DNA from: Candidatus Poribacteria bacterium
GTDB lineage: Bacteria > Poribacteria > WGA-4E > WGA-3G
Direction: 5' to 3'
Length of the DNA stretch: 56,747 nt
NCBI GenBank assembly: GCA_003635315.1
Contig: PYJD01000028.1
Coordinates: 1 to 56,747 of the forward strand
A model generated the notes under the pieces. The model saw only the letters and a list, made by a program, of their open reading frames with translations, was not told the DNA's origin and did no database searches. Made by a program: the position numbers and the translations under genes. Of this stretch, positions 35,797 through 45,578 are shown piece after piece (position 1 is the stretch's first letter; each line of letters starts with the position of its first letter).

Positions 35797-36768
35797 ATGG
35801 AAACCGAGTTTTTCGGTGATACAGATGAAATCGAAGGCGTAGATTCATTTATTGATGAGACAACATATCCTTCGGAGGAAACAGAATATTCAAACGACTA
35901 TAAGGGTAGTGATAGAAGTGCTTTAACGAGTTGGTTAAGAAGTGTTGCAGGGCATCGTTTATTGACTCGAGAAGAAGAAGTAGAATTAGCAAAACGAATT
36001 GAAACTGGTGATACGGAGGCAAGGGACGAATTAGTTCAGGCAAATTTACGTCTCGTGATTTCTATTGCTGTTAAGTATCAAGGGAACAAAGTACCACTTG
36101 AAGACCTTATTCAAGAAGGAAACATAGGTTTAATTAAAGCCGCAGGTAAATTCGACTATAGGAAAGGGTTCAAATTCAGCACATATGCAATTTGGTGGAT
36201 TAAGCAATCTATCATGCGAACGCTTGATAACTTTGCTCGTTCTATACGGTTACCCGCATATATTGTAGCGAAAATGAACAAGTTTGATGCAACTTACGCA
36301 TCACTTTGTCAAGAATTACAACGTGAACCATCACGTGCGGAAATTGCTGAAGCTCTTGACTTGACTATTCAGCAGGTAGAAGAAATTCTGACCTTTAATG
36401 CTGATACCATTTCAATGGATTTGCCACTTGGAGAAGAACGTTCATCACGTTCAGCTGCAACATTAGGAGATTTAATAGAAGATCCAAATACGGCTGCTGA
36501 AGATGGACCAATTTCACAACTGATTAAAAATGATTTGGTTGAACAATTTCTTAGTAAGCTTCCTGATCGGGAGCAACAGGTATTGAAAATGCGGTTTGGA
36601 CTTGATGATGGAGAACGAAAAACACTCCGTGAAATTGGAGATGCTCTTGACGTTACAAGAGAACGGATCAGACAGTTAGAAATCTATGCGATTTCTCAAC
36701 TCAATACACTTTACAATGAAATGGGTGAATTTCGGACAGAATATAAGGTTGGTAAAACTGCAGCCTAA
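35797..36768 (+). CDS. RNA polymerase sigma-70 factor (RpoD/SigA-like, no region 1.1)
   Basis: This 323-residue sigma factor has region 1.2 (SWLRSVAGHRLLTREEEVEL), region 2 (VQANLRLVISIAVKY, DLIQEGNIGLIKAAGKFDY, FSTYAIWWIKQSIMR), region 3 (MNKFDATYASLCQELQREP) and region 4.2 (TLREIGDALDVTRERIRQLE). The start at 35797 is chosen because AAGGAGAGGA ends 5 nt upstream; an ATG 30 bp earlier is in frame. A long region 1.1 is missing and region 2.4-3.0 reads ARSIRLPAY rather than the usual RTIRxPxH. It may be the housekeeping factor of a lineage with a short SigA, or an RpoS-like second factor. Confidence 0.88.
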   Translation: METEFFGDTDEIEGVDSFIDETTYPSEETEYSNDYKGSDRSALTSWLRSVAGHRLLTREEEVELAKRIETGDTEARDELVQANLRLVISIAVKYQGNKVPLEDLIQEGNIGLIKAAGKFDYRKGFKFSTYAIWWIKQSIMRTLDNFARSIRLPAYIVAKMNKFDATYASLCQELQREPSRAEIAEALDLTIQQVEEILTFNADTISMDLPLGEERSSRSAATLGDLIEDPNTAAEDGPISQLIKNDLVEQFLSKLPDREQQVLKMRFGLDDGERKTLREIGDALDVTRERIRQLEIYAISQLNTLYNEMGEFRTEYKVGKTAA

Positions 36769-36789
36769 CTTATAAGATAAGAGGTACAT

Positions 36790-37404
36790 ATGAAGAATCT
36801 TTTAAAAAAGATTGCTGGAAGTGAAGAGTCCTTATTGGAGATTACTCCGACAGCCGAAGAAAAGATTCAAGCAGTAATCGAATCTGAAGACGTAGAAGTA
36901 GAAGGACTTCGAATTTCAATTGAAGGTCGAAATGCAACATCTTTCCAATATAGTCTCGGGTTAGCTACTGAAGCTGAAGATGGAGACATCGTAATTCAGA
37001 AAGACTCTTTTAAAGTACTTGTTGATTCAAAAAGTGCCTCTGATCTAAAAGGGGCGGTTATTGATTACGTCGAGGATCTCAATTCGAGCGGGTTTAAAAT
37101 TGATAACCCCAATACTCCAGCTTGGGATAATCCTAAAGCACAAAAGATTCAAGAGTTAATTGATGAACGTATTAATCCAGCAGTAGCAGCTCATGGTGGA
37201 CAGATAGAGTTATTGAATGTTGAAGAGGATGCTATATATATCCATATGGGTGGTGGTTGTCAGGGATGTGGAATGGCGAATGTTACCCTCAAGCACGGAA
37301 TTGAGGCTATGATTCAAGAAGTATTCCCAGAAATCAAACAGGTAATAGATACTACCGACCATGCTGCTGGAGATAATCCTTACTACTCTCAAGGAAAAGG
37401 ATAA
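36790..37404 (+). CDS. nfuA: NfuA-like iron-sulfur cluster carrier
   Basis: This is a 204-residue two-domain protein. Residues about 18-105 form a degenerate A-type (IscA-like) domain without its cysteines. Residues about 115-190 form a NifU C-terminal domain with the cluster-binding pair C157-QG-C160 in MGGGCQGCGMANVTLKHGIE. This layout is that of NfuA, which delivers [4Fe-4S] clusters to targets under stress. AAGAGGTA precedes the ATG, and the gene follows the sigma factor by 21 bp, so they may share a transcript. Confidence 0.88.
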   Translation: MKNLLKKIAGSEESLLEITPTAEEKIQAVIESEDVEVEGLRISIEGRNATSFQYSLGLATEAEDGDIVIQKDSFKVLVDSKSASDLKGAVIDYVEDLNSSGFKIDNPNTPAWDNPKAQKIQELIDERINPAVAAHGGQIELLNVEEDAIYIHMGGGCQGCGMANVTLKHGIEAMIQEVFPEIKQVIDTTDHAAGDNPYYSQGKG

Positions 37405-37505
37405 GGATAAATTATGTAGTAATTGCTAATCTTTGGATACGCATAACCGGATTATAAAAAATCGATACTTATATTGTATTATCAGTTGGCTGGAACAAAT
37501 AGATT

Positions 37506-38489
37506 TCAGTCAACTTTTTCTATTTCTACACCTCTGTTGTTAGCATATGTTATAAAACATGTTCCACCATTAGGCAATGTGGATAAATAATTCTCTGTTT
37601 TTTGTTTTAGCAGATTAATATCATGACTAATTGCACAGATGGCAGGTCCCCAACTACTCACACCTGCTCCTAATGCTCCGTTACATTGAAGAAAACGTAA
37701 GGTCTGTTGTAATTCTATCCCTTGTGCATCTATTTCCACTTTCTTCCATCCAAAATTCTGTATACTATTCAATGCAGCACCAAAACTACAAATATCAGCC
37801 TCTAAAACTGCTGGCAATATCTTGAGAAGTAGCAAATGGCATAATTGGGGTGCTACTGATTCAGGTTGCGGACAAAGAGTTCGGAACAATTCTAATTCTG
37901 CTTCACCATAGATCTTTAAACAATTTGGTATTACGATGAGAAGTGGCCACGATGGAAAAGTATAACGTGCTAATATTGGAGGTGGTGCAATATCCCCAAC
38001 GGCTGCAGAAGGGAGAAATGATGCCTTCTGTTCAGGATATTGATGTCCACCATCTACAATGAATCCACCATTTTCAAATGCAGCAACACCAATCCCAGAT
38101 GTACCACCTCGACCAACTGCATTCGCAAGTTCCAACAGACTTAAATCCAGTTTATATAGGCTGTTTACTGCAGCAGCAATTGCCAAAGAGAGTTGTGTTC
38201 CGGATCCGAACCCACTATGGTTTGGAATTTCATTAACTATTTTTAGCTTAATACCAGGAAATGGGTAGGACTGTTGAAACTTTTTTACGGTTTCAGTGGT
38301 ACGTTCTTGGTAGGTATGTGATTCAACGATTATTTCTGACGACGGTTCAGCTATAATCTGAAAATATGGTTTATTTATTGCTAAGCCAAATCCGCCATCA
38401 ATCCGTCCCAGTTTACCATTAAGATCAATTAATGAAAAATGAAGACGTGAAGGTGTAGTAATTTTTATTCGGTTAGTTGCGTTTTTCAT
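37506..38489 (-). CDS. beta-RFAP-synthase-like GHMP-superfamily protein
   Basis: This 327-residue protein starts best at 38489 ([20 protein letters not shown]), overlapping the ATPase gene by 17 bp; the frame runs 18 codons further up. [19 protein letters not shown] and [20 protein letters not shown] (the GHMP-type phosphate loop) match beta-ribofuranosylaminobenzene 5'-phosphate synthases. Those enzymes join p-aminobenzoate to phosphoribosyl pyrophosphate in tetrahydromethanopterin synthesis, in archaea and in some C1-metabolising bacteria. Context gives no pterin partner: it is the last gene of an efflux operon. The precise substrate is therefore uncertain. Confidence 0.72.
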   Translation of the reverse strand: MKNATNRIKITTPSRLHFSLIDLNGKLGRIDGGFGLAINKPYFQIIAEPSSEIIVESHTYQERTTETVKKFQQSYPFPGIKLKIVNEIPNHSGFGSGTQLSLAIAAAVNSLYKLDLSLLELANAVGRGGTSGIGVAAFENGGFIVDGGHQYPEQKASFLPSAAVGDIAPPPILARYTFPSWPLLIVIPNCLKIYGEAELELFRTLCPQPESVAPQLCHLLLLKILPAVLEADICSFGAALNSIQNFGWKKVEIDAQGIELQQTLRFLQCNGALGAGVSSWGPAICAISHDINLLKQKTENYLSTLPNGGTCFITYANNRGVEIEKVD

Positions 38490-39153
38490 CACGCTCAATG
38501 AGACCATCTCTAATATGGAGTATACGTTCTGCATGCTCAGCAACTTCAGGTTCGTGTGTTACCATAATTATGGTATTACCTTCCTCATTGAGACGGTCAA
38601 AAATAGCAAGAATCTCACTACCAGAGCGTGTATCAAGGTTACCTGTCGGTTCATCTGCGAAGATCATTGAAGGTCTATTCACTAATGCACGAGCTATCGC
38701 TACACGTTGAACCTGTCCACCAGAGAGTTCTGTAGATTTATGGTCAACACGATCCGCTAAACCGACTGCTTCTAATGCCTCAAAGGCTCGTCTTTTTCTT
38801 TCTTTTCTTCCTAATCCAGAATAGATCAATGGTAATTCTACATTGTGTAACGCACTGGTACGTGGAAGTAGGTTAAAGGATTGGAATACAAAACCAATTT
38901 TTTTATTTCGTATATCCGCAAGTCGATTGTCAGACAATTTTCCTACCTCTTCCCCTTCCAATAGGTATTCTCCAGAAGTTGGTGTTGCAAGACAACCTAA
39001 AATATCCATCATAGTAGACTTACCAGAACCAGACGGTCCCATTATCGCAATAAACTCACCGGAGTCAACAGTGAAGGTTACCCCTCTTAGCGCGTGTACC
39101 TGCACATCACCCATCTCATATACTTTCGTTAGATCAGTTACATCTATTAACAT
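38473..39153 (-). CDS. MacB/LolD-type ABC transporter ATPase
   Basis: This 226-residue ATPase has Walker [10 protein letters not shown] (39-47), Q-loop FQSFNLLPR, signature LSGGQ (143-147) and Walker B MIFADEP (163-169), then the MacB/LolD/FtsE-type TGNLDTRSG and [13 protein letters not shown]. Such subunits work with an FtsX-fold permease. The upstream genes encode a MacA-like adaptor and a TolC channel, so a tripartite exporter is expected, yet no permease gene follows in this window. The next gene is a GHMP protein. The permease may be encoded elsewhere. Confidence 0.88.
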   Translation of the reverse strand: MLIDVTDLTKVYEMGDVQVHALRGVTFTVDSGEFIAIMGPSGSGKSTMMDILGCLATPTSGEYLLEGEEVGKLSDNRLADIRNKKIGFVFQSFNLLPRTSALHNVELPLIYSGLGRKERKRRAFEALEAVGLADRVDHKSTELSGGQVQRVAIARALVNRPSMIFADEPTGNLDTRSGSEILAIFDRLNEEGNTIIMVTHEPEVAEHAERILHIRDGLIERDEKRN

Positions 39154-39242
39154 AACCCATTTTACCTCTTATTCAATCAACTTTTTTTGTATCCATATAG
39201 GAACTATCAATGGAATGAAAGCCTAAATCATATCAGTAATGA

Positions 39243-41201
39243 TTACTTTTCATTCTTTTCACCTTTTGTTAGCTCCATCATTGATGGAACAAATACACGA
39301 TCACCTTCTTTTAATCCACTAATAATTTCAAAGTGGGTCTTGTTTCTCCTACCGACTTTTATGTGAGTTTTTACACCTTTTTCCTTATCACCTTTTTTCG
39401 GTGGTTCACCAGTATCAAGTTTTACAAAATGCTGACGTTCACTCTTGATATCAGCCTGAATGCCAGATAATCGATTGTTATCAGAAATTACGAGTATAAT
39501 TTCCGTTGGTCCAGTACGAAGACCTTTTGGGGTTTCGTCAAGTAATACCTCAAGATTACTACGGGTTTCACTTGGTGATATCTTTCCCACTTGTCCTGAA
39601 AACTGTTTACCTATCAAATCTTGTATCTTAAGTTTTTGCCCTTGTTGAAACTGTGTAAGTTGATCTGGTTCCAATGTTGCCTTAACCGTAACTACCTCAG
39701 GACTTAAGACTGCTGAGATAGGTATCTGTAGAATATCAGACTTTTCAAAAACAATAATATCTACATCTGCAGACATACCGGGGAATAGTTTAAATTCATC
39801 TTCAGGTATTTCTACAGATATTTCTACCTCAAATGTGATTACTGATCCGCCACTATTTGGACCACGTGGTGTGGAACTTGGGGATATTTCACTGACTGAC
39901 CCCTTGAATACTTTATTCCGATAGCTATCAACCCGAATTTCCACACGTTGGCCTTGTTTAATCTTCCCAATTTCAACCTGGTTGATTTGTGTCCTAACAA
40001 TCATTTGCGTTAAATCGGCAATCTTCATTATTGCCTCCCCACGAGAAAAAGATGATCTACCAGATGTGATAATCTCTCCTTCTTCAACTGAGATACGAGT
40101 AATTGTACCTGCCATCGGAGCTCGAACAGTTGTCCATTCGTACCTTTCCTCTTGGGATTTAAGTCTACTTTCGGCTTGTAGCAGATTTGCTTGAGCACTT
40201 ACTTTTGAATGTTTTGTAAGTGCTTTCTCTTCTTCAGTGGTTTCGACTGTCTGTTGTAATCGTGTTCGTGCATTATCTAAATCTGCTTTAAGTTGTTTTT
40301 CTTGGGCATCTTGTGACTCTATAACAGTATCAACATTCTTTTTATTCAGTGCAAGGGTAGCTTCTCGACTTAGAATTGCTTCCTGCATGGCATTTATATT
40401 TTCTTCCTGAGATTTTATCGTCTCTATTTGAGATTCTACCTCTTTTTGAGCTGTTTCGTAATTGGAGGTATTTAATACAAGCTGTCTTTGAGATTCCTCT
40501 AATGATTGCTGTGATATTAAATGTTGATTAAAAAGTTCTTCATTGCGTTTATGTTCAGATTGTGTTGTTTCAAGCGTGATTTTAGCCGATTCAACATTCG
40601 CCTTCCTTCTATCAAGGGTTAAGTTTGCTTGTGTTAATGATATTTCACCCTGTTTGAGTGTTATTTTATCTCGGTTTAATAAATTCTGAGTTGTTGCTAC
40701 AAGTGTTTGTGCTTCGGTGATTCGTTGTTGTTTATTTACTGCAAAAGATTGAAGATTAGCTTCAGCTTTTGAAACTGCATTTTTCGCTTGAAGTAGATCG
40801 CTTTCCTCACGTTTTTCCGCAATTTGGATCCGTAGATCAGCCTGTTCAAGTTCTGCTTTTCGTGCATCTCTGTAGGCTTCGGCTTGTTTTTTCTCTTCTA
40901 ATATCTGTTCCTCATCAATTCTAAGCAAAGGATCGTCCACATTTACAACATCGCTTTCCTCAACGAAAATATCAACAATCTCTCCTTCAACATTAGATCT
41001 AACATCAACTTCCAACAGAGAACGCAAGTTCCCTGTTTCCTGTATTTTTACAAGGAATTCACCACGACGAACAACCTCCCGTTTTTCTTCCTCTTCACTA
41101 TTCTTTTTATTAAAGTTAAAACGGGTTGCTCCAACTACTCCTACAACAATTACAATTAAAGCAATTGATGTAATGATAATCCATTTTTTACTGAATTTCA
41201 T
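39243..41201 (-). CDS. HlyD/MacA-family periplasmic adaptor with long coiled coil
   Basis: This 652-residue protein has an N-terminal membrane anchor (IIITSIALIVIVVGVVG), a first lipoyl half (RSNVEGEIVDIFVEESD), then about 250 residues of alpha-helical hairpin rich in Glu, Gln, Lys and Ala (about 100-350). The second lipoyl half follows (TVRAPMAGTITRISVEEGE), then a beta barrel and a membrane-proximal domain ending LKEGDRVFVPS. The hairpin is much longer than in MacA and could span more of the periplasm to reach TolC. It is 89 bp before the ATPase gene and follows the TolC gene by 2 bp. Confidence 0.88.
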   Translation of the reverse strand: MKFSKKWIIITSIALIVIVVGVVGATRFNFNKKNSEEEEKREVVRRGEFLVKIQETGNLRSLLEVDVRSNVEGEIVDIFVEESDVVNVDDPLLRIDEEQILEEKKQAEAYRDARKAELEQADLRIQIAEKREESDLLQAKNAVSKAEANLQSFAVNKQQRITEAQTLVATTQNLLNRDKITLKQGEISLTQANLTLDRRKANVESAKITLETTQSEHKRNEELFNQHLISQQSLEESQRQLVLNTSNYETAQKEVESQIETIKSQEENINAMQEAILSREATLALNKKNVDTVIESQDAQEKQLKADLDNARTRLQQTVETTEEEKALTKHSKVSAQANLLQAESRLKSQEERYEWTTVRAPMAGTITRISVEEGEIITSGRSSFSRGEAIMKIADLTQMIVRTQINQVEIGKIKQGQRVEIRVDSYRNKVFKGSVSEISPSSTPRGPNSGGSVITFEVEISVEIPEDEFKLFPGMSADVDIIVFEKSDILQIPISAVLSPEVVTVKATLEPDQLTQFQQGQKLKIQDLIGKQFSGQVGKISPSETRSNLEVLLDETPKGLRTGPTEIILVISDNNRLSGIQADIKSERQHFVKLDTGEPPKKGDKEKGVKTHIKVGRRNKTHFEIISGLKEGDRVFVPSMMELTKGEKNEK

Positions 41202-41203
41202 TG

Positions 41204-42544
41204 CTACTGTAATACTCCCATAGCATCTTGTAATCGAGCATGTGCAATTTTATAATCATAAAATGCATTCACCTGGTTTGTTAGTGCTTGAGCATAACTT
41301 GTCTGTGCATCAAGTACTTCAAGTTGAATTGCTTTACCGACTTTATAACGTCCTTCTATTACATCTAAACTTTTCTGAGCATTTATCACCTGGGTATTTG
41401 ATATTTCCACAGCTGTTTCACTACGTTTTAAATTCAAATAACTCTGTCGTACACCAAGAGCAATAGACCGTTCAAGATCACTCGCATTCTCTCGGGTCTG
41501 TTCTAACTGCATATTTCGTTCCTTGACTTGATTACCTAAAATACCAGCGTCAAATAGAGTAAAATTTAATGATGCGCCAACAGACCAACTACGAAAATCA
41601 GAAAAAGTGTCTCGTTCTCGTAGGTAATCATCAAGATTTACATTATAGTTGGCATTAGCACTTAAGCGAGGCCAACGTTGTAATTTTGAGAGAATTAAAC
41701 TCCATTCTTGTTGTTTTAGTTGTGCTTCTGTCTCTTTAAATTCTGGTCGGTTTTCAAGAGCAATTTGGATGGCCACTTCTACAGTAATGTCAATTTTCTC
41801 AATTGTCCCCCGTTCCAAATACATTTGGTAAGATTCATCAATTGTCACAGTTATTAATACCCCAGGATCTAAACCCATTAACCTTGGGAGTGTTGCTTTT
41901 GAAATCTGTAGTGAATTCTCGTTATTAAGTAAACTCAATTCAGAATTTGCTTCACGGACTCTGGCAGTGGCAATATCAGCCTCTATTAGCACACCTAATT
42001 CTTCAAGTATTACTGTTTGGGCTGTGTTCTCTCTTGAACGTGCCAAGACTTCTTGACTTACCTTCACAAGTTCTGTGTCTTTTAATACATCGTAATAGCC
42101 TTGAGTTATTTGAAGTATTAGATTCTGTTTGATACCTTCATTTCGGTTAATTGTGGCAACCAAACCCTCTTTAGCTTGGGCATGATTTACTTCACGTTGT
42201 CCATTATCCCAGAGGGTATACCGACCAGCTAATCCCAAATCGTAATTTTCTGGTTCAAAACCAAAATCAATACGGTCATTAAAATCGTACCGACCTGAAG
42301 AGGTGACTGTTGGGAAATACCCCGCACGAGAATTTTTCACCCTGAGTTCTTGAATAGCCAAACTTAAACGTGCATTTCGAATACTGGTTGCATTTTCCAA
42401 CCCCATTTGGACACACTGTTCCAAGGATAAAGGTTGGGATAAATCTATTTCTTGGGATTCTTGGGCAAAGATATAAGATGTGACTGGGGTTTGAAGGATT
42501 GTTAGTATCAAAAAAAACCTAAAATAACATGAAACCATTAGCAT
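41204..42544 (-). CDS. TolC-family outer-membrane efflux protein
   Basis: This 446-residue outer-membrane factor has a signal peptide (about 1-26, ending SYIFAQE) and the twin OEP repeats of TolC proteins. Typical blocks are LSLEQCVQMGLENATSIRNARLSL, PTVTSSGRYDF and the second-half counterpart VEVAIQIALENRPEF. The trimer would form the outer-membrane and periplasmic tunnel for the adaptor and ATPase encoded next. AAGGAGA precedes the start. It is first in the efflux operon. Confidence 0.88.
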   Translation of the reverse strand: MLMVSCYFRFFLILTILQTPVTSYIFAQESQEIDLSQPLSLEQCVQMGLENATSIRNARLSLAIQELRVKNSRAGYFPTVTSSGRYDFNDRIDFGFEPENYDLGLAGRYTLWDNGQREVNHAQAKEGLVATINRNEGIKQNLILQITQGYYDVLKDTELVKVSQEVLARSRENTAQTVILEELGVLIEADIATARVREANSELSLLNNENSLQISKATLPRLMGLDPGVLITVTIDESYQMYLERGTIEKIDITVEVAIQIALENRPEFKETEAQLKQQEWSLILSKLQRWPRLSANANYNVNLDDYLRERDTFSDFRSWSVGASLNFTLFDAGILGNQVKERNMQLEQTRENASDLERSIALGVRQSYLNLKRSETAVEISNTQVINAQKSLDVIEGRYKVGKAIQLEVLDAQTSYAQALTNQVNAFYDYKIAHARLQDAMGVLQ

Positions 42545-42770
42545 CTCCTTAAAACTAAATACTGTAATGCAGGTGTTTCTTATGAAAATATATATATATT
42601 TGACAAGCGTTATGGGTGAATGTTCTATAGAAATGGATAAAATCTTGGGTCAATTATCTTACAATATTTTGACGCATTGGAAGTATAAAAGTTTAGGTTT
42701 TCTTGAAACGGTATAGTATCCTACCCTATTATTGATACCTTGAAATTGGATATTTACAATTGTTGTATAA

Positions 42771-43718
42771 CTATATTCGCCACCAAGGTTTTTTATCCTG
42801 ATAAGAATCTAATAGTTCTGAGATTGCCTTTTGTTTTTTATCTATCTGTAGTAACATTTGACAGGTCTTAACCACCTGTTGTTTATCAGTTTCATCTCTG
42901 CTCATTTGATATCTGTTATGATAACTATGTGCTACAGCACTAAGATATTCAAGACTATCAATATCAACCGGTATAGATTCTGACAATTCCTGAATAAGTG
43001 AAATAGATTGATCCCATTCATTGAGATTAGAATAACAGATTACTTTGTTATATATAGGTGCCTCGTGTGTTTTATCTAACCGATATGCTTGATCAAAACA
43101 GATCAATCCTTCCGAGTAGTCAGAATTTTCTATATGTAATTTACCAAGAGTAGAATAAAACTTGTATAAACCTTGGATTGAAATACTATACAAATCTACT
43201 CCGCTATTTTCAAGCCAATTTCTTTCAAGCAGAAATTCAATAGCAGAATTTCGTTCTTCCTCTGTTATGCTAATATCAGTGAGAAGATGTTTTGCTACTG
43301 AAGCATTTGGATAGATTTTAGTCCTACTTTTCAATAGAGGGTAGGCTTGGACAGATTTGTCCATTGAGATTAGTTTTATTCCAGTGGCAATACGAAACAA
43401 CGAGACAATTTGATCACTGTTTTGCCTCGACATTTGATCAGAAACCAGTTCTCTGTTCTCAGAAAAATGTGCATTGAGAGAATCAAGTCCCTTCTGTATT
43501 TCAGAATTATCACTATTGAGATAATGTGCCTGTGATAGAAAACGTTGTGCAGCAAATAACTCATTCCATTCTCTATAGATCATACCGAGACGATAGTTAG
43601 CAAATGCAAGTGATTCAGGGTCTGCATCCGTGGTCAATATCTCATCATACAATTGAATTGCTTCAGGAAATCGTTCATCCGATTCCATTGCTTTAGCTTC
43701 TAATGTTATATTTGTCAT
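42771..43718 (-). CDS. tetratricopeptide-repeat protein
   Basis: This 315-residue soluble protein without a signal peptide has several degenerate TPR units: FPEAIQLYDEILTTDADPES, YRLGMIYREWNELFAAQRFL and, near residue 200, FYSTLGKLHIENSDYSEGLICFDQA. TPR solenoids bind partner proteins; the partner is unknown. It lies upstream of the efflux operon (226 bp gap) and downstream of holB (92 bp) on the same strand, so its operon membership is uncertain. Confidence 0.7.
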   Translation of the reverse strand: MTNITLEAKAMESDERFPEAIQLYDEILTTDADPESLAFANYRLGMIYREWNELFAAQRFLSQAHYLNSDNSEIQKGLDSLNAHFSENRELVSDQMSRQNSDQIVSLFRIATGIKLISMDKSVQAYPLLKSRTKIYPNASVAKHLLTDISITEEERNSAIEFLLERNWLENSGVDLYSISIQGLYKFYSTLGKLHIENSDYSEGLICFDQAYRLDKTHEAPIYNKVICYSNLNEWDQSISLIQELSESIPVDIDSLEYLSAVAHSYHNRYQMSRDETDKQQVVKTCQMLLQIDKKQKAISELLDSYQDKKPWWRI

Positions 43719-43810
43719 AATGTTTTAGGTTACTACATTATAAAAGCACTATAAGTTTTGTGATATTCTTAGACAATTTGGAATGAAATATCAAATGTTA
43801 ATACTTCTAA

Positions 43811-44779
43811 TTATCCACTACCATCCCGTAATAACTGTAGACACATTACTTCAAGAGCTAATATCTTCGTTACATTGGTGTTTTTTAGAATCTCTTTGGT
43901 CTTAAATACTGTTTTGATCGATTGTTGAAGACGTATTCTTGAATATCTTGGAACGAGTGTTTTTAGTTGTTCAATCGCTGTCGTATGAGTCAAAAGTTCT
44001 ATAGGTGCCTCCTGTTGTAAGAATAACAAATCCCTATACCAAGAAATTAAAGTGTCTAAACTCTCAAGATTCCCTTCAAATTCTTCTGCCAAACGGAACG
44101 CTGCTAATGTATCTGTTTCAAATAGAATCTCTGGAACTGATTCTTCATCTATTGAATCTTGTTCAATTAGTGAAATTGCATTTCCTACCACTCCACCTGA
44201 CAAAATTGCGATTGATGAAGCAGTCTGTTTATCAATCGCAAACCGATCTATTAATGATTCAGTTAATTCTTGTTCTGTCAATGGATAAAATGGCAGAACT
44301 TGGCAGCGAGATCGAATCGTAGGTAGTATAGATTCAATATTCTCTGTTAATAATACAATAGTTGACACGGAGGGTGGCTCTTCAAGAGTTTTAAGAAGGG
44401 AATTTGCTGCCTCTATGTTCATACGTTCACTATTTATAAAGATATAGATTTTTCTCTCCGCATCAATCGGTTGATAATGTATCTCTTGTTGAAGTTCGCG
44501 TATTTGCCCTATTTTTATCTGTGATCCATCAGGACGAATTATCCTAAGATCAGGATGGTTGCCATTTTCAATCTTACGACATCCCCTACATGCCTGACAT
44601 GGTATGGTTCTCTTATCCTCATTCTCACATAGGATTAAACGAGCAAAATACATTGCTACAGTTTCTTTTCCAACTCCTTTGATACCAGAAAATATATATG
44701 CACCAGCAATACGTTCTGTTTTTACTGCATTCTGTAGTTGTGAAACTATTTTTTTATGACCAATAATGTCATTTAACAT
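43811..44779 (-). CDS. holB: DNA polymerase III delta' subunit
   Basis: This 322-residue clamp-loader subunit has an AAA+ core: SGIKGVGKET (P-loop-like, 32-40), a zinc module C51, C61, C64, C67 (CQACRGC), the SRC motif in LPTIRSRCQVLPF and NSLLKTLEEPP sensor region. The C-terminal part (about 210-322) is the helical collar domain. It overlaps tmk by 11 bp, the common tmk-holB pairing. It helps load the sliding clamp during replication. Confidence 0.88.
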   Translation of the reverse strand: MLNDIIGHKKIVSQLQNAVKTERIAGAYIFSGIKGVGKETVAMYFARLILCENEDKRTIPCQACRGCRKIENGNHPDLRIIRPDGSQIKIGQIRELQQEIHYQPIDAERKIYIFINSERMNIEAANSLLKTLEEPPSVSTIVLLTENIESILPTIRSRCQVLPFYPLTEQELTESLIDRFAIDKQTASSIAILSGGVVGNAISLIEQDSIDEESVPEILFETDTLAAFRLAEEFEGNLESLDTLISWYRDLLFLQQEAPIELLTHTTAIEQLKTLVPRYSRIRLQQSIKTVFKTKEILKNTNVTKILALEVMCLQLLRDGSG

Positions 44780-45398
44780 TTCTAAATTGCAACCTGTTTT
44801 TTATTTCTGATAACAGTTTGTGATGTATTATATTCACATCAAGTCGTGCGTCGATTACTAACACCCGTTCTGGTTGAGCATTAGCAACTGATAAATACCC
44901 TTCTCTGACTTTTTCATGTTGCGTTATTGTTTCAAACTCAAGCCGTGTAAGTGGTTCACTTGAATCCTGTTTCCGTTGTAGTCCTAATTCTGGTGGTAGG
45001 TCAAGTAGGAAGGTAACATCAGGGATTAGTCCATTAGTTGCAATGTCATTAACCTGTTCTACTAATTTAAGATCAATTCCTTTACGATAGCCTTGATAAG
45101 CTATAGTCGCATCAGAGAAACGATCACAGATTACTGTCTTTCCATCTTCTAAAGCTGGAAGGATCAACTCCGTGACATGTTGTGTACGCGCAGCCCCAAT
45201 TAACAGCAATTCAGTTGTTGCAGATATTGTATCATCGGATAAAAACAACTCTCGTACTTTTTCTGATATTGGTGTACCACCCGGTTCACGTGTGACTATT
45301 ACATTGTCATTGAGTGCTTCAGCTAATAGACGTATCTGAGTAGTCTTACCTGCTCCTTCAACACCTTCGATTGTAATAAAATATCCATTATATTTCAT
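44769..45398 (-). CDS. tmk: thymidylate kinase
   Basis: This is a 209-residue dTMP kinase, which makes dTDP from dTMP and ATP. The start at 45398 gives the normal family N-terminus MKYNGYFITIEGVEGAGKTT with the P-loop; the frame extends 14 codons further up without a better ribosome site. Other blocks are VTREPGGTPISEKVREL, DRFSDATIAYQGYRKG and LLDLPPELGLQR. It is transcribed away from recJ and leads into holB. Confidence 0.92.
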   Translation of the reverse strand: MKYNGYFITIEGVEGAGKTTQIRLLAEALNDNVIVTREPGGTPISEKVRELFLSDDTISATTELLLIGAARTQHVTELILPALEDGKTVICDRFSDATIAYQGYRKGIDLKLVEQVNDIATNGLIPDVTFLLDLPPELGLQRKQDSSEPLTRLEFETITQHEKVREGYLSVANAQPERVLVIDARLDVNIIHHKLLSEIKNRLQFRNVK

Positions 45399-45488
45399 CT
45401 GTTTAATAATAGCACGTTGTATCCAGTCTATCAAGTACATATTATGTAATTACACTGCTAATTAAATATGGATTACATCGTGATTACT

Positions 45489-45518
45489 TTGACAATTGCT
45501 GTATGATTATGCTATATT
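45489..45518 (+). promoter_or_regulatory. probable promoter of recJ-rel
   Basis: TTGACA (45489-45494) and TATATT (45513-45518) are 18 bp apart, in the divergent gap with tmk and about 60 bp before the recJ start. TATG just upstream of the -10 box may add contacts. Confidence 0.45.
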
Positions 45519-45578
45519 TATTGTAGTATACATTGTCTGTGTTGCTATGAAAGTTTAGAGAAATTGGATTGCAATTCT

